Program-made: the position numbers and the translations under genes
NCBI RefSeq assembly: GCF_002646595.1
Contig: NZ_PDUD01000021.1
Location: forward strand, 248,001-312,000
Length of the DNA stretch: 64,000 nt
Source of the DNA: Flavilitoribacter nigricans DSM 23189 = NBRC 102662
GTDB lineage: Bacteria > Bacteroidota > Bacteroidia > Chitinophagales > Saprospiraceae
Direction of reading: 5' to 3'
The notes under the pieces: generated by a model
What the model was told of the DNA's origin: nothing
What the model saw: only the letters and a program-made list of their open reading frames with translations
Databases searched by the model: none
Shown: positions 8,438 to 16,566 of the stretch, piece by piece
How the letters are laid out: every line of letters begins with the position of its first letter
How positions within the stretch are numbered: position 1 is the first letter of the stretch

Positions 8438-9523
8438 TCAGGCGGCCTGCAATTGTCTTTCCCGGCGGTAGAATTCGCGGAAAGAGATCATGCGTTGTTG
8501 TTCTTCGTCCCAAAGTTTATGGAACATGCACTTCAGGCTTTCGACGAAACCGACTGTGGTGACATATTTCTGCAGGACAGGATTTTCCTTGGCACAGCGT
8601 TTCAGGTTATAGTTGGGAATACCGGAACTCAGGTGATGGATGTGGTGGTAGCCGATGTTACCGGTCAGCCAGTTAAAAACCCGGGGCAATTTGTAGAAGG
8701 TACTGCCGCGAATAGCCGACAACAGATAGTCCCAGTTTTTCTGCCATTGCTTGTAGGTGTGTTCGTGCTGGTGCTGTACGTAAAAGAACCAAACCGCGAT
8801 GGTACCGAACAGTACCGTAACGGGCAATTGCAGCAGCAGGAATTTTTTCCAACCGAGGAACCAGGCGAGGCCTACGTAAAGCACCGCCATAACCAGGTTA
8901 TTGGGAATCAGATCAATGATCGTCTGTTTCCAGCCCTTAAGCCGGGCGAAGGGCAGGCGGTTTACGATCAGGATATAGTAGATCGGTCCGAGCAGGAACA
9001 TAACGATCGGCATGCGATAGAGCCGGTAGCCGAAACGCTGCATCGGTGTGTAACTGCGGAACTCTTCCACGGTAGCTACCTTAATGTCACCGATCTCGAT
9101 ATTTTCCAGTTGACCGTTGTGTACGTGGTGGAAATTATGGTTAGTAGCCCAGTAGTGGTAAGGGATAGAGCTGAAAAAGCTGCAAAAGAATCCCACTACA
9201 TTATTCCATCTTTTGGATTTCAGGAAAGATTGGTGGCCACAGTCGTGTTGAATGATGAAAATGCGAACGAGGAAAAACGCATTCAGCAGGGCCAGCGACA
9301 GCGTGATCCAGTAAGACCAGTCCAGTGAAAAATACATCAGTACCCACAATCCGATATAGGGAATAAAAGATGTGAACATCTGATAGACTGCCTTGCGGGT
9401 GCTTGGTTTCTGATATTTTCTAATCAGTTGCGGCCATCCTTTGAGCGCTTTTTTGATTTCCTGGTCTTCGGCTAGGATCTTTTCCTGGATAGAAGCGTTG
9501 GACGCCTTGCTGTTATAAACCAC
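8438..9523 (-). CDS. Membrane fatty acid desaturase
   Basis: A 361-residue acyl-lipid desaturase. The three histidine boxes that hold the di-iron centre are present: HDCGH (93-97), HNFHH (129-133) and HHIHH near residue 297. Four to five hydrophobic segments place the active site at the cytoplasmic face of the inner membrane. The box types resemble Delta12/omega-3-like desaturases that introduce double bonds into lipid-bound acyl chains; the exact regiospecificity cannot be read from sequence. It is monocistronic, with its own promoter-like element (9635-9642) and terminator (8331-8368). Confidence 0.92.
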   Translation of the reverse strand: MVYNSKASNASIQEKILAEDQEIKKALKGWPQLIRKYQKPSTRKAVYQMFTSFIPYIGLWVLMYFSLDWSYWITLSLALLNAFFLVRIFIIQHDCGHQSFLKSKRWNNVVGFFCSFFSSIPYHYWATNHNFHHVHNGQLENIEIGDIKVATVEEFRSYTPMQRFGYRLYRMPIVMFLLGPIYYILIVNRLPFARLKGWKQTIIDLIPNNLVMAVLYVGLAWFLGWKKFLLLQLPVTVLFGTIAVWFFYVQHQHEHTYKQWQKNWDYLLSAIRGSTFYKLPRVFNWLTGNIGYHHIHHLSSGIPNYNLKRCAKENPVLQKYVTTVGFVESLKCMFHKLWDEEQQRMISFREFYRRERQLQAA

Positions 9524-9634
9524 TTGTCAAAGTTTTAAATCGTTTGAAATAGACGTTGTTGTAGATAGTAGTAGAAGGAACAAACGATAGGTGAAGTTCA
9601 ACAGCGTCTATTCCTTTCTGGGTTTTACCGTCCA

Positions 9635-9642
9635 CAAAACTA
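9635..9642 (-). promoter_or_regulatory. -7 element upstream of the desaturase gene
   Basis: On the minus strand this reads TAGTTTTG, an exact TAnnTTTG match. It would give a leader of about 105 nt before the desaturase ATG. No clear -33 TTTG is visible. Confidence 0.4.
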
Positions 9643-9702
9643 CACGACTTTAGCAGAAATAAAAAATGGATATGAATTCATTAACATACTGAATTCCGAC
9701 GC

Positions 9703-11484
9703 CTAACCGCCTAAAGGGCTAATTTCCAGCGTTTCGAAAGCCCGGGCCATATTCAAAAGGCGGGTTTGTAACTCCATCGGCGAATCACCCGCTTCGTCGG
9801 CAATTAGCCGTAATTGTTCGGCAATTGGGGCCAGTTGGAGCAGGGCTTCTTCCCTGGACATGCGCTGCAGGCGATACCAGCGATGGTGCACGGCAGCGCC
9901 CTGAACGAACTGATACATACCCCGGGCCATCAGCAAAAGGTCCCGATATCCACCCACGAACATTTCCCGCTGGTCGGGGCGGAAATCGAGGGTCAGGTAT
10001 TGTACCTCTTTCTGAATGCGATCCAGCCAGTTGATGGCATTTTCAATAGTCAGCAGGTATTCATCCACCGGACGGGCGGAAATTTCCATCTGCCAGCGCC
10101 AGTGCACGGTGGCGCTGAGGGTGTCGGGCTGCTCGGTCTCTTCGGGATAAAGCGGCGTGCCCGGCGGTTCAAAAAGATCATCGATGCCCTTCATAAGTAG
10201 TGGCTCCTCCAGGTAATCCCGGTCGAGGAACTGCGGGGGCGGAAAGTGACCGTTGTCCAGCAGGTTGACGGAATTGACGCTGCTCATCGCCTGAATGGCG
10301 TCTTCGGCGATCAGCATAATGGAGGTGAGTCGGCTCGGAAAGTCATCTCCGAACATCGCTTCGTTGGCCGCATGTAGGGTGGGTTTCAGGCTTTGCCGCG
10401 GATCTTCCAGGAAGCGCATCAGCAACTGGAGGTTGAGACGGTTAAAATTATTGACACTACCCCCCTGATCCCTCTGGAACGCTCGCCCGATGGCGAGTTC
10501 TACATCCTGCAGATAGGTTTGTTGGGCCAGGTATTGCCACCAGCGGGGCAGGACAATGGGCAACTGGCCCTGACCCAGAAATTCCGTATCGGTCAGTATA
10601 TCAACGGCCACCGGGTTGTTATCCAGCCTAGCGGTATCTCCCGGCGCCACGAATCCCCAGAAGGGCATCAGCGTCGTTTCTTCCGGCCAGGTGGCCGGTT
10701 CCAGCATCATGATATCCGGATAGCGATTGAAAATTTCGTAGGCTTCCCGGCGGGTTTTATTGGTATGCCAGATACTTTCCGCCGACAGCATACCTTGTAG
10801 TCCCAAAACTTTGCAACTTTCGCTAAAGGTCTGCAACAGGGGCGGTAGCCATTCGGAGATGCGGTCCAGATCGGCGGTCGCCAACTCAAAAATATTCCCG
10901 TTGCCCCGGCCCATTTTGAGGCTGACTCCCTTCAGCTCGGGCATGGCTGCCTGCAGTGCTTCCAGTATCTTCGGCAGGCTTGCTACGATGGCCGGATCAG
11001 CGAGATCCAGTCGGCCGTTTGCATCGAGCCAGTCGGGATGCGCGGCCCGTAGACTGGCGGTATCCTGAACCGGAAATACCGGAAAGGGCAGGGCGTAATA
11101 AAAGTTTAGCTCCTGGGCCCGGCAGGCATTATAGGCTTCCAGAACCAATTGCTCCTGGTACTTGCGCTCATCGGCATTCAGGTAAGTCGCAAAAGCCGGA
11201 TCCAGCTCGGAAAGAAAAGCCACCTGTTTGAGATCGGCACCATCGTAATCCGTCGATACGCCGGCCTGCTGCCGGTAGGCATTTCCCAGGTGGTGAGGAC
11301 TGTGGTAAATATAGGTCTCCGCTCCCCAGTGCTTAACATCTCTAAACCAGGCATCGGGATTAACGGTGGGAGGGAGCGTACCGTAAATAGCCCGTTCCGG
11401 CGGAGTGCCGGGAAATGGTGGTTCGCTGTCCCCACAGCTCAGCATGATTACGGAAAGGATGAAAAAAAAAGCAATTCTTATCAT
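9703..11484 (-). CDS. Large lipoprotein of unknown function, possible TIM-barrel
   Basis: A 593-residue protein when started at the ATG at 11482-11484, which places the signal peptide (hydrophobic stretch ending MLSC-G, Cys near residue 17) at the N-terminus; an upstream ATG at 11508 would add eight charged residues. The mature protein alternates strands and helices with many Trp residues (AAHPDWLD, AESIWHTNK, LEPATWPEE, LPRWWQYL), as in carbohydrate-active TIM-barrels such as alpha-glucuronidase-like folds, but no catalytic motif is identifiable. The C-terminal quarter is helical. It starts 32 bp after modC in the folA-modB-modC run, though a functional link is unclear. Confidence 0.75.
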   Translation of the reverse strand: MIRIAFFFILSVIMLSCGDSEPPFPGTPPERAIYGTLPPTVNPDAWFRDVKHWGAETYIYHSPHHLGNAYRQQAGVSTDYDGADLKQVAFLSELDPAFATYLNADERKYQEQLVLEAYNACRAQELNFYYALPFPVFPVQDTASLRAAHPDWLDANGRLDLADPAIVASLPKILEALQAAMPELKGVSLKMGRGNGNIFELATADLDRISEWLPPLLQTFSESCKVLGLQGMLSAESIWHTNKTRREAYEIFNRYPDIMMLEPATWPEETTLMPFWGFVAPGDTARLDNNPVAVDILTDTEFLGQGQLPIVLPRWWQYLAQQTYLQDVELAIGRAFQRDQGGSVNNFNRLNLQLLMRFLEDPRQSLKPTLHAANEAMFGDDFPSRLTSIMLIAEDAIQAMSSVNSVNLLDNGHFPPPQFLDRDYLEEPLLMKGIDDLFEPPGTPLYPEETEQPDTLSATVHWRWQMEISARPVDEYLLTIENAINWLDRIQKEVQYLTLDFRPDQREMFVGGYRDLLLMARGMYQFVQGAAVHHRWYRLQRMSREEALLQLAPIAEQLRLIADEAGDSPMELQTRLLNMARAFETLEISPLGG

Positions 11485-11516
11485 AAAATCGATTCGTTCA
11501 AAGGGCATAAAGATGG

Positions 11517-12377
11517 CTAAAAATTTTTCAGATGCCAGTGATCGGCTTCCAGAATGATCTCCTGTCCGACCTCCAGTATTCCTACACGGAGCGGCACAGA
11601 TAGTTCAATAAGCTGATCGTGGAGGCTGACCCGAAGCAGATAATGCGTGTTTTCTTTTTTGAGATCGACAATGCGCCCGCTCAGTTGCAAAGATGCTTCG
11701 CTAAGGGCTTTTGGCGGATAATATCCGGCGGCATCCTCCAGCAGATGTCCCTCCTGAATGTGCAGGATCCGATCGGCCATGCGGGTGATCTCACTCTGGT
11801 CGTGACTGACCAGGATAGTCGTGAGGGCGAACGTCCGGTGAACCCGGAGAATATAGGCCTGCAGGCGATGGCGCATTTCCGGATCGAGGGCAGAAAGGGG
11901 TTCATCCAGCAGTAGTAGCTTCGGCTTTCGCACCAGCGCCCGCGCCAGGGCCACCCGCTGTTGCTGACCACCGGAAAGCGTAGCGGGTTTATGGTCGAGC
12001 AGGTGTTGCAATTCCATCACTTCGATGAGGTCCTGCAGGTGATCAGCCCGCTGGTCGCGCTCCAGGGCATACGCCAGGTTTTGCCTGACGTTGAAGTGAG
12101 GGAAGAGCGCATAATCCTGAAAGACCAGGCCGATATTTCGTTTTTGTGTAGGCCAGTTTATCTTTTTGGAGGTATCGAGCCAGCATTCCTCATCGACCAG
12201 GATCTGACCGCTTTCGGGTTGCATAAGGCCGGCCAGCATGCGCAGCAGACTGGTTTTTCCACTTCCGGAGGGGCCACTCAGGGCCAGCAGTTCTCCTTTG
12301 GGGATCTCCAGCTGAATGGTCAGATCCATGGGGCCGTGGCCGGAAAGCAGTGATTTGCGCAGATCGATCCGGATCAT
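11517..12377 (-). CDS. modC: Molybdate-type ABC transporter ATP-binding protein (ModC)
   Basis: A 286-residue ABC ATPase with Walker A GPSGSGKT (35-42), a Q-loop in LVFQDYALFPHF, signature LSGGQQQR near residue 134, Walker B LLLLDEP near 154 and an H-loop in LVSHDQSE near 190. Residues about 215-286 form a C-terminal TOBE/Mop-like domain, as in ModC. It powers import of molybdate or tungstate through ModB. Its start overlaps the modB stop by 4 bp (ATGA), indicating translational coupling. No modA binding protein is adjacent, which is unusual. Confidence 0.88.
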   Translation of the reverse strand: MIRIDLRKSLLSGHGPMDLTIQLEIPKGELLALSGPSGSGKTSLLRMLAGLMQPESGQILVDEECWLDTSKKINWPTQKRNIGLVFQDYALFPHFNVRQNLAYALERDQRADHLQDLIEVMELQHLLDHKPATLSGGQQQRVALARALVRKPKLLLLDEPLSALDPEMRHRLQAYILRVHRTFALTTILVSHDQSEITRMADRILHIQEGHLLEDAAGYYPPKALSEASLQLSGRIVDLKKENTHYLLRVSLHDQLIELSVPLRVGILEVGQEIILEADHWHLKNF

Positions 12378-13054
12378 ATCACCACGGATTTAGCCGCACG
12401 CCGGTTGATCCCGTACACGAGCAGCAGAATGCCAAAGGTGAAACCGATCAGTACCAGGGCGTATTTATTGGCCATGCCGTAGTTCATGGCCTCCACTTCA
12501 TCGTAAATAGCGATCGATGCGACCCGGGTCTCGCCCGGTATATTACCGCCGATCATCAAGATGACGCCAAACTCTCCGATCGTATGGGCAAAAGCCAGCA
12601 CCGTGCCGCTGATCAGAGAAGGTTTGATGTTGGGCAGGATGATCCGGAAAAAAGTCTCGCGTCGGGATTTTCCCAGTACATAGGACGCTTCGGCCAACTG
12701 GCGGGGGAAGGCCTCAAAACCGGCCTGGATAGGTTGCACCATAAAGGGCAGACTGTAGATCATGGAACCCAGTACCAGGCCCTCAAAGGTGAAGACCAGC
12801 CGAAGTCCCAGCGTCTGATCCAGCCACGCGCCGAAACCGCTGCCGGGGCTGAAGGCCAGCAGCAGATAAAAGCCCAGTACAGTTGGCGGGAGGACAATAG
12901 GCATACTGATCACGGCTTCCACCCAGGGTTTGAGCCGGGACTTCATCCGGGAAAGCCGGTAAGCCAGAGGGACTCCGATTACCAACAGGAGTACGGTGGT
13001 GATCGCCGCCAGTTTGAAAGTTAACAATAAGGTCGTGCCAAAGCTACTGTCCAT
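12374..13054 (-). CDS. modB: Molybdate ABC transporter permease (ModB)
   Basis: A 226-residue inner-membrane protein with five to six helices. It carries the EAA-type loop of binding-protein-dependent permeases (QLAEASYVLGKSRRETFFRIILPNI at about residues 137-161, described by key residues) and the MPIVLPPTVLGFYLL segment typical of ModB near residue 50. It partners the ATPase ModC downstream. It lies 9 bp after folA on the same strand; modA is missing here. Confidence 0.9.
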   Translation of the reverse strand: MDSSFGTTLLLTFKLAAITTVLLLVIGVPLAYRLSRMKSRLKPWVEAVISMPIVLPPTVLGFYLLLAFSPGSGFGAWLDQTLGLRLVFTFEGLVLGSMIYSLPFMVQPIQAGFEAFPRQLAEASYVLGKSRRETFFRIILPNIKPSLISGTVLAFAHTIGEFGVILMIGGNIPGETRVASIAIYDEVEAMNYGMANKYALVLIGFTFGILLLVYGINRRAAKSVVI

Positions 13055-13063
13055 GACTTTAAA

Positions 13064-13558
13064 TTAGGGCGCGGGTTCGTATTCGTTGAGGGAAAAAGGA
13101 TAGGCGTGTCGCTCATCGACCTGGTGGTAGACCGATCGGGTCAACTGCCATTGGTCCCAGTCTATCTCCGGGAAGAACGCATCGCCCTCAAAAGTATGAT
13201 GAACAATGGTCAGGTAAAGATAGTTGATCCGGGGCATCATCTGCTCAAAGATCGTTTCTCCGCCCAAAATAAAAATTTCGGGTTCGTCTTTTAGTAATTC
13301 AATGGCGGCTTCCGGACTGTTGGCGATCTGGGTGTTTTCCGGGAGCGAAAGCGCCTCCTGGGTAGTGATGACCACGTTGCGGTAATCCGAAACGAGCGCA
13401 TCTTCAGCCTGGAAACTCTTTCGCCCCATTACGAAGGCCTTACCGCGGGTAACGCGGTGAAAATTAGCCCAGTCGTCGGGCAGTTTCCAAAGAAGTTTAT
13501 TGTCTTTACCGATGGCGCGGTTTTCACTCATGGCGGCAATGGCGGCTATACGTTGCAT
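13064..13558 (-). CDS. folA: Dihydrofolate reductase
   Basis: A 164-residue single-domain DHFR, which reduces dihydrofolate to tetrahydrofolate with NADPH. Visible motifs are IAAMSENRAIGKDNKLLW (residues 6-23), the LPDDWANF segment with its catalytic acidic residue (Asp27/28), MGRKSF near 43-48 and the NADPH-binding IFILGGETIFEQ near residue 96. Length is normal. It heads the folA-modB-modC run (9-bp gap to modB) and is divergent from obg. Confidence 0.95.
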   Translation of the reverse strand: MQRIAAIAAMSENRAIGKDNKLLWKLPDDWANFHRVTRGKAFVMGRKSFQAEDALVSDYRNVVITTQEALSLPENTQIANSPEAAIELLKDEPEIFILGGETIFEQMMPRINYLYLTIVHHTFEGDAFFPEIDWDQWQLTRSVYHQVDERHAYPFSLNEYEPAP

Positions 13559-13768
13559 GCTTTAATGTTGGTATCAGGATTTGTTTGTGATAATGTTTAC
13601 CATACATCCCGCTGACCCTTGAGCAGGAATAAAAATGGTCCGGATCTCTTAAAAAATAGTTTCAGCTATAAATTTAACAGATTGCCGGGAAATTCGGGAC
13701 CGAGGCCGGAAAGGCAGCCGTCATTACGGGTTTTACCGGGCTAAATCTACCGATAATAACATTTATCG

Positions 13769-13776
13769 TATTTTTG
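13769..13776 (+). promoter_or_regulatory. -7 element directly in front of obg
   Basis: TATTTTTG fits TAnnTTTG and ends only 4 nt before the obg ATG at 13781. If it is the promoter, the mRNA would start at or within a few bases of the ATG, giving a leaderless or near-leaderless transcript. Confidence 0.45.
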
Positions 13777-13780
13777 CCGC

Positions 13781-14815
13781 ATGGCAGAACAGAACTTTGT
13801 TGATTACGTGAAAATATGTTGTCGATCCGGTGCCGGTGGTGCTGGATCGAGTCACTTTTACCGGGCTAAGGGGATCCCAAAAGGCGGTCCTGACGGTGGT
13901 GACGGCGGCCGGGGCGGACACATCATTCTGCGGGGCAACCGAAACGTATGGACTTTACTTTCTTTGAAATACCGCAAACACATCATTGCCGGCCGCGGCG
14001 TGAACGGTGGGGAGAATAACCGGACCGGAGCTGACGGAGACGATATTATTCTGGATGTACCCCTGGGCACGGTAGCCCGGGATGCGGAAACCGGAGATTT
14101 TGAATTTGAGATCACCGAACACGATGAGACCCGCATTTTGTTAGCGGGCGGCCGGGGAGGTTTGGGGAATACCAACTTCAAATCGGCTACCAACCAGGCA
14201 CCGCGCTACTCCCAGCCCGGCGAACCGGGGCAGGAAGAATGGAAGATCCTGGAGTTGAAAGTACTGGCGGACGTCGGCCTGGTCGGTTTTCCCAATGCGG
14301 GAAAATCTACCTTCCTGTCGGTCATTACGGCCGCCAAACCGGAGATCGCTGCTTATCCTTTCACTACGATCACTCCCAACCTAGGGATGGTCCAGTACCG
14401 GGACGGCCGCTCCTTTGTGATCGCGGATATTCCCGGGATCATCGAGGATGCGCACAAGGGAAAAGGACTGGGGCATCGCTTCCTGCGCCACATCGAGCGC
14501 AATGCCACCCTGCTCTTTATGGTACCCAGTGATGCCGACAGCATCAAGAATAACTATCAGACCCTGCTGCACGAACTGGAGATGTACAATCCGGAGCTAC
14601 TGGACAAACCCCGGATACTCGCAATCACCAAAAGTGACCTGATCGACGAGGAACTCCAGGAACTGCTGCAGCCGGAGATACCTAAGGATGTACCCCATAT
14701 TTTTATTTCTTCGGTTACTCAGTACAATATCCAAAAGCTAAAAGATCTGCTCTGGGAGACAATCAACAAATTCCGGGAAGACAAACCCGCCGAACGCGAA
14801 GGCTTTTTGGAGTGA
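13781..14815 (+). CDS. obg: Obg family GTPase (ObgE/CgtA)
   Basis: A 344-residue Obg. The glycine-rich N-terminal Obg fold (1-158, with [14 protein letters not shown] and GGRGGLGN) is followed by the G domain: G1 GFPNAGKST (about 167-175), G3 DIPGIIE (about 214), G4 ITKSD (about 285) and G5 ISSV. The G4 has Thr in place of the usual Asn of NKxD; my recollection is that this is a Bacteroidota variant rather than a defect. Obg binds the 50S subunit and links ribosome assembly to (p)ppGpp and growth. The C-terminal OCT domain found in some members is absent. Confidence 0.96.
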   Translation: MAEQNFVDYVKICCRSGAGGAGSSHFYRAKGIPKGGPDGGDGGRGGHIILRGNRNVWTLLSLKYRKHIIAGRGVNGGENNRTGADGDDIILDVPLGTVARDAETGDFEFEITEHDETRILLAGGRGGLGNTNFKSATNQAPRYSQPGEPGQEEWKILELKVLADVGLVGFPNAGKSTFLSVITAAKPEIAAYPFTTITPNLGMVQYRDGRSFVIADIPGIIEDAHKGKGLGHRFLRHIERNATLLFMVPSDADSIKNNYQTLLHELEMYNPELLDKPRILAITKSDLIDEELQELLQPEIPKDVPHIFISSVTQYNIQKLKDLLWETINKFREDKPAEREGFLE

Positions 14816-14860
14816 TTTCCTATCTTGTGCGCTATTGATTAAATGGAAAACTAACTTTAT

Positions 14861-15721
14861 ATGAAACTCTTGCGTTTCGGGCCTGTCGGTGAAGAAAAAC
14901 CCGGCGTATTACTCGGTGACGGCCGAAAAGATTGCTCTGCCCATTTCTCAGACTGGGATCAGGAATTCTTTCAGAGCGGCGGCCTGGAGAAATTACAACA
15001 ACTCATCGAAACCGAAGGTCATAAACTGCCCAATGTGTCGGCCTCTTCCCGCTGGGCGGCACCGGTAGCCCGTCCTCATACCATTATCTGTGTGGGGCTC
15101 AACTATTCGGATCACGCCAAGGAGTCCGGAATGGAGCCGCCGAAAGAACCGGTGGTCTTCATGAAAGCGACCAATACCCTGGTGGGCCCCAACGATACGG
15201 TGGAGATCCCGAAAGACAGTACCAAAACGGACTGGGAGGTGGAACTGGGCATCATTCTGAAGAAAGATGCACTGTACCTGGAGGACGAAGCGGCGGCGGC
15301 AGACTGTATCGCCGGTTATTGCCTGGTGCACGATGTTTCCGAAAGAGAATTTCAGCTCGAACGCAGCGGCCAGTGGGTGAAAGGTAAATCCTGCCCGGGC
15401 TTTAGTCCGGTTGGTCCCTGGCTGGCTACTACCGATGAGGTAGAGGATGTAAGCCAGATGCGCATGCGCCTGTGGGTAAACGGAGACTTGCGCCAGGATG
15501 GATCTACGGCCACTATGATCTTCTCTCCGGCTCACATCATTCATCACCTTTCCCAGTTTATGAAACTGGAGGCAGGCGATATCATCTCAACGGGTACGCC
15601 TCCGGGTGTAGGCCTGGGGATGAAACCACCCACTTATCTCAAAGCGGGAGATGTGGTAGAACTGGAGATCCCGGGTCTGGGCCGTCAGCGCCAGGAATTT
15701 GTAGCCTATCAAGCCTCCTGA
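14861..15721 (+). CDS. Fumarylacetoacetate hydrolase family protein
   Basis: A 286-residue FAH-fold enzyme. The metal-binding acidic residues of the family sit in WEVELGIIL (about residues 126-134) and in the VHDVSERE region (near 158); the GLNYSDHAKE and STGTPPGVG segments are typical. It belongs to the subgroup that includes 2,4-diketo-3-deoxy-L-fuconate/L-rhamnonate hydrolases, which cleave the diketo acid to pyruvate plus a hydroxy acid. The SDR dehydrogenase 41 bp downstream is the expected partner for making the diketo acid, supporting that role by context. Confidence 0.88.
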   Translation: MKLLRFGPVGEEKPGVLLGDGRKDCSAHFSDWDQEFFQSGGLEKLQQLIETEGHKLPNVSASSRWAAPVARPHTIICVGLNYSDHAKESGMEPPKEPVVFMKATNTLVGPNDTVEIPKDSTKTDWEVELGIILKKDALYLEDEAAAADCIAGYCLVHDVSEREFQLERSGQWVKGKSCPGFSPVGPWLATTDEVEDVSQMRMRLWVNGDLRQDGSTATMIFSPAHIIHHLSQFMKLEAGDIISTGTPPGVGLGMKPPTYLKAGDVVELEIPGLGRQRQEFVAYQAS

Positions 15722-15762
15722 AAAGCAGGTCCGGTAGCGCCGGATGCTGAAAAAAGATCAGA

Positions 15763-16551
15763 ATGAAGCAAGTTTTTGATTTAAGTGGTAAAACAGCGAT
15801 AGTGACCGGTTGCGGGAAAGGCATCGGTGCGGCCATCAGCAGTGCGCTGGCCAGACAGGGCGCTATCGTTTACGGCCTGGATATGGATAATGCCAGCGGA
15901 AAAGCTCTCATTGATTCGATCAATGCTGAGGGAGGAAAGGCTCACTATTTCTATTGTGATGTGGCGGACTACGAAACCACGGGAAAAGTATTTGACTATA
16001 TCGCTGAAACTACGGAGTACGGCCTGGATATTCTGGTCAATAATGCAGGGATCGCCCATATCGGAACGGTGGTGAGCACAACACCCGATGATCTGGACCG
16101 ACTGTACCAAGTGAACATCAAAGGGGTGTACAACTGTTTGCACTTCGGAGTGAAGCATATGCTGGAGAGCGGCGGCGGCAGTATCGTGAACATGGGTTCC
16201 GTGGCCGCATCGGTGGGACTTTCCGACCGATTTGCCTATTCCATGAGCAAAGGTGCCGTTACGACCATGACTTACAGCGTGGCCAAAGACTTTATAAAGG
16301 AAAATATTCGTTGTAATGCCATTGCACCGGCGAGAGTGCATACGCCTTTTGTTGATGGATATCTCAAACAGACCTATCCGGGGCGCGAATCGGAGATGTA
16401 TGACCAACTGGCGGCTACCCAACCCATCGGTCGGATGGGACAACCCGGGGAAATTGCCAATCTGGTGGTGTATCTCTGTTCGGACGAAGCCAGTTTCATC
16501 ACCGGGACCATTTATCCCATCGATGGCGGCTTTTTGACCTTGAATACCTGA
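15763..16551 (+). CDS. SDR family oxidoreductase, probable deoxysugar-acid dehydrogenase
   Basis: A 262-residue classical short-chain dehydrogenase: NAD(P)-binding VTGCGKGIG (about 12-20), NNAG near residue 91, catalytic Ser in MGSVAAS (about 145) and YSMSK with the catalytic Tyr/Lys near 160-164. Asp rather than Arg after strand 2 (GLDMDNA) suggests NAD preference. Paired with the upstream FAH protein it may oxidise 2-keto-3-deoxy-L-fuconate or rhamnonate. The HD-PycTM gene follows only 15 bp later. Confidence 0.9.
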   Translation: MKQVFDLSGKTAIVTGCGKGIGAAISSALARQGAIVYGLDMDNASGKALIDSINAEGGKAHYFYCDVADYETTGKVFDYIAETTEYGLDILVNNAGIAHIGTVVSTTPDDLDRLYQVNIKGVYNCLHFGVKHMLESGGGSIVNMGSVAASVGLSDRFAYSMSKGAVTTMTYSVAKDFIKENIRCNAIAPARVHTPFVDGYLKQTYPGRESEMYDQLAATQPIGRMGQPGEIANLVVYLCSDEASFITGTIYPIDGGFLTLNT

Positions 16552-16566
16552 ATTGCCGAAAATTAA

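Noticed and set aside
9703-11484. Missing ModA (molybdate-binding protein)
   Set aside because: Far too long and without the ModA fold signatures.
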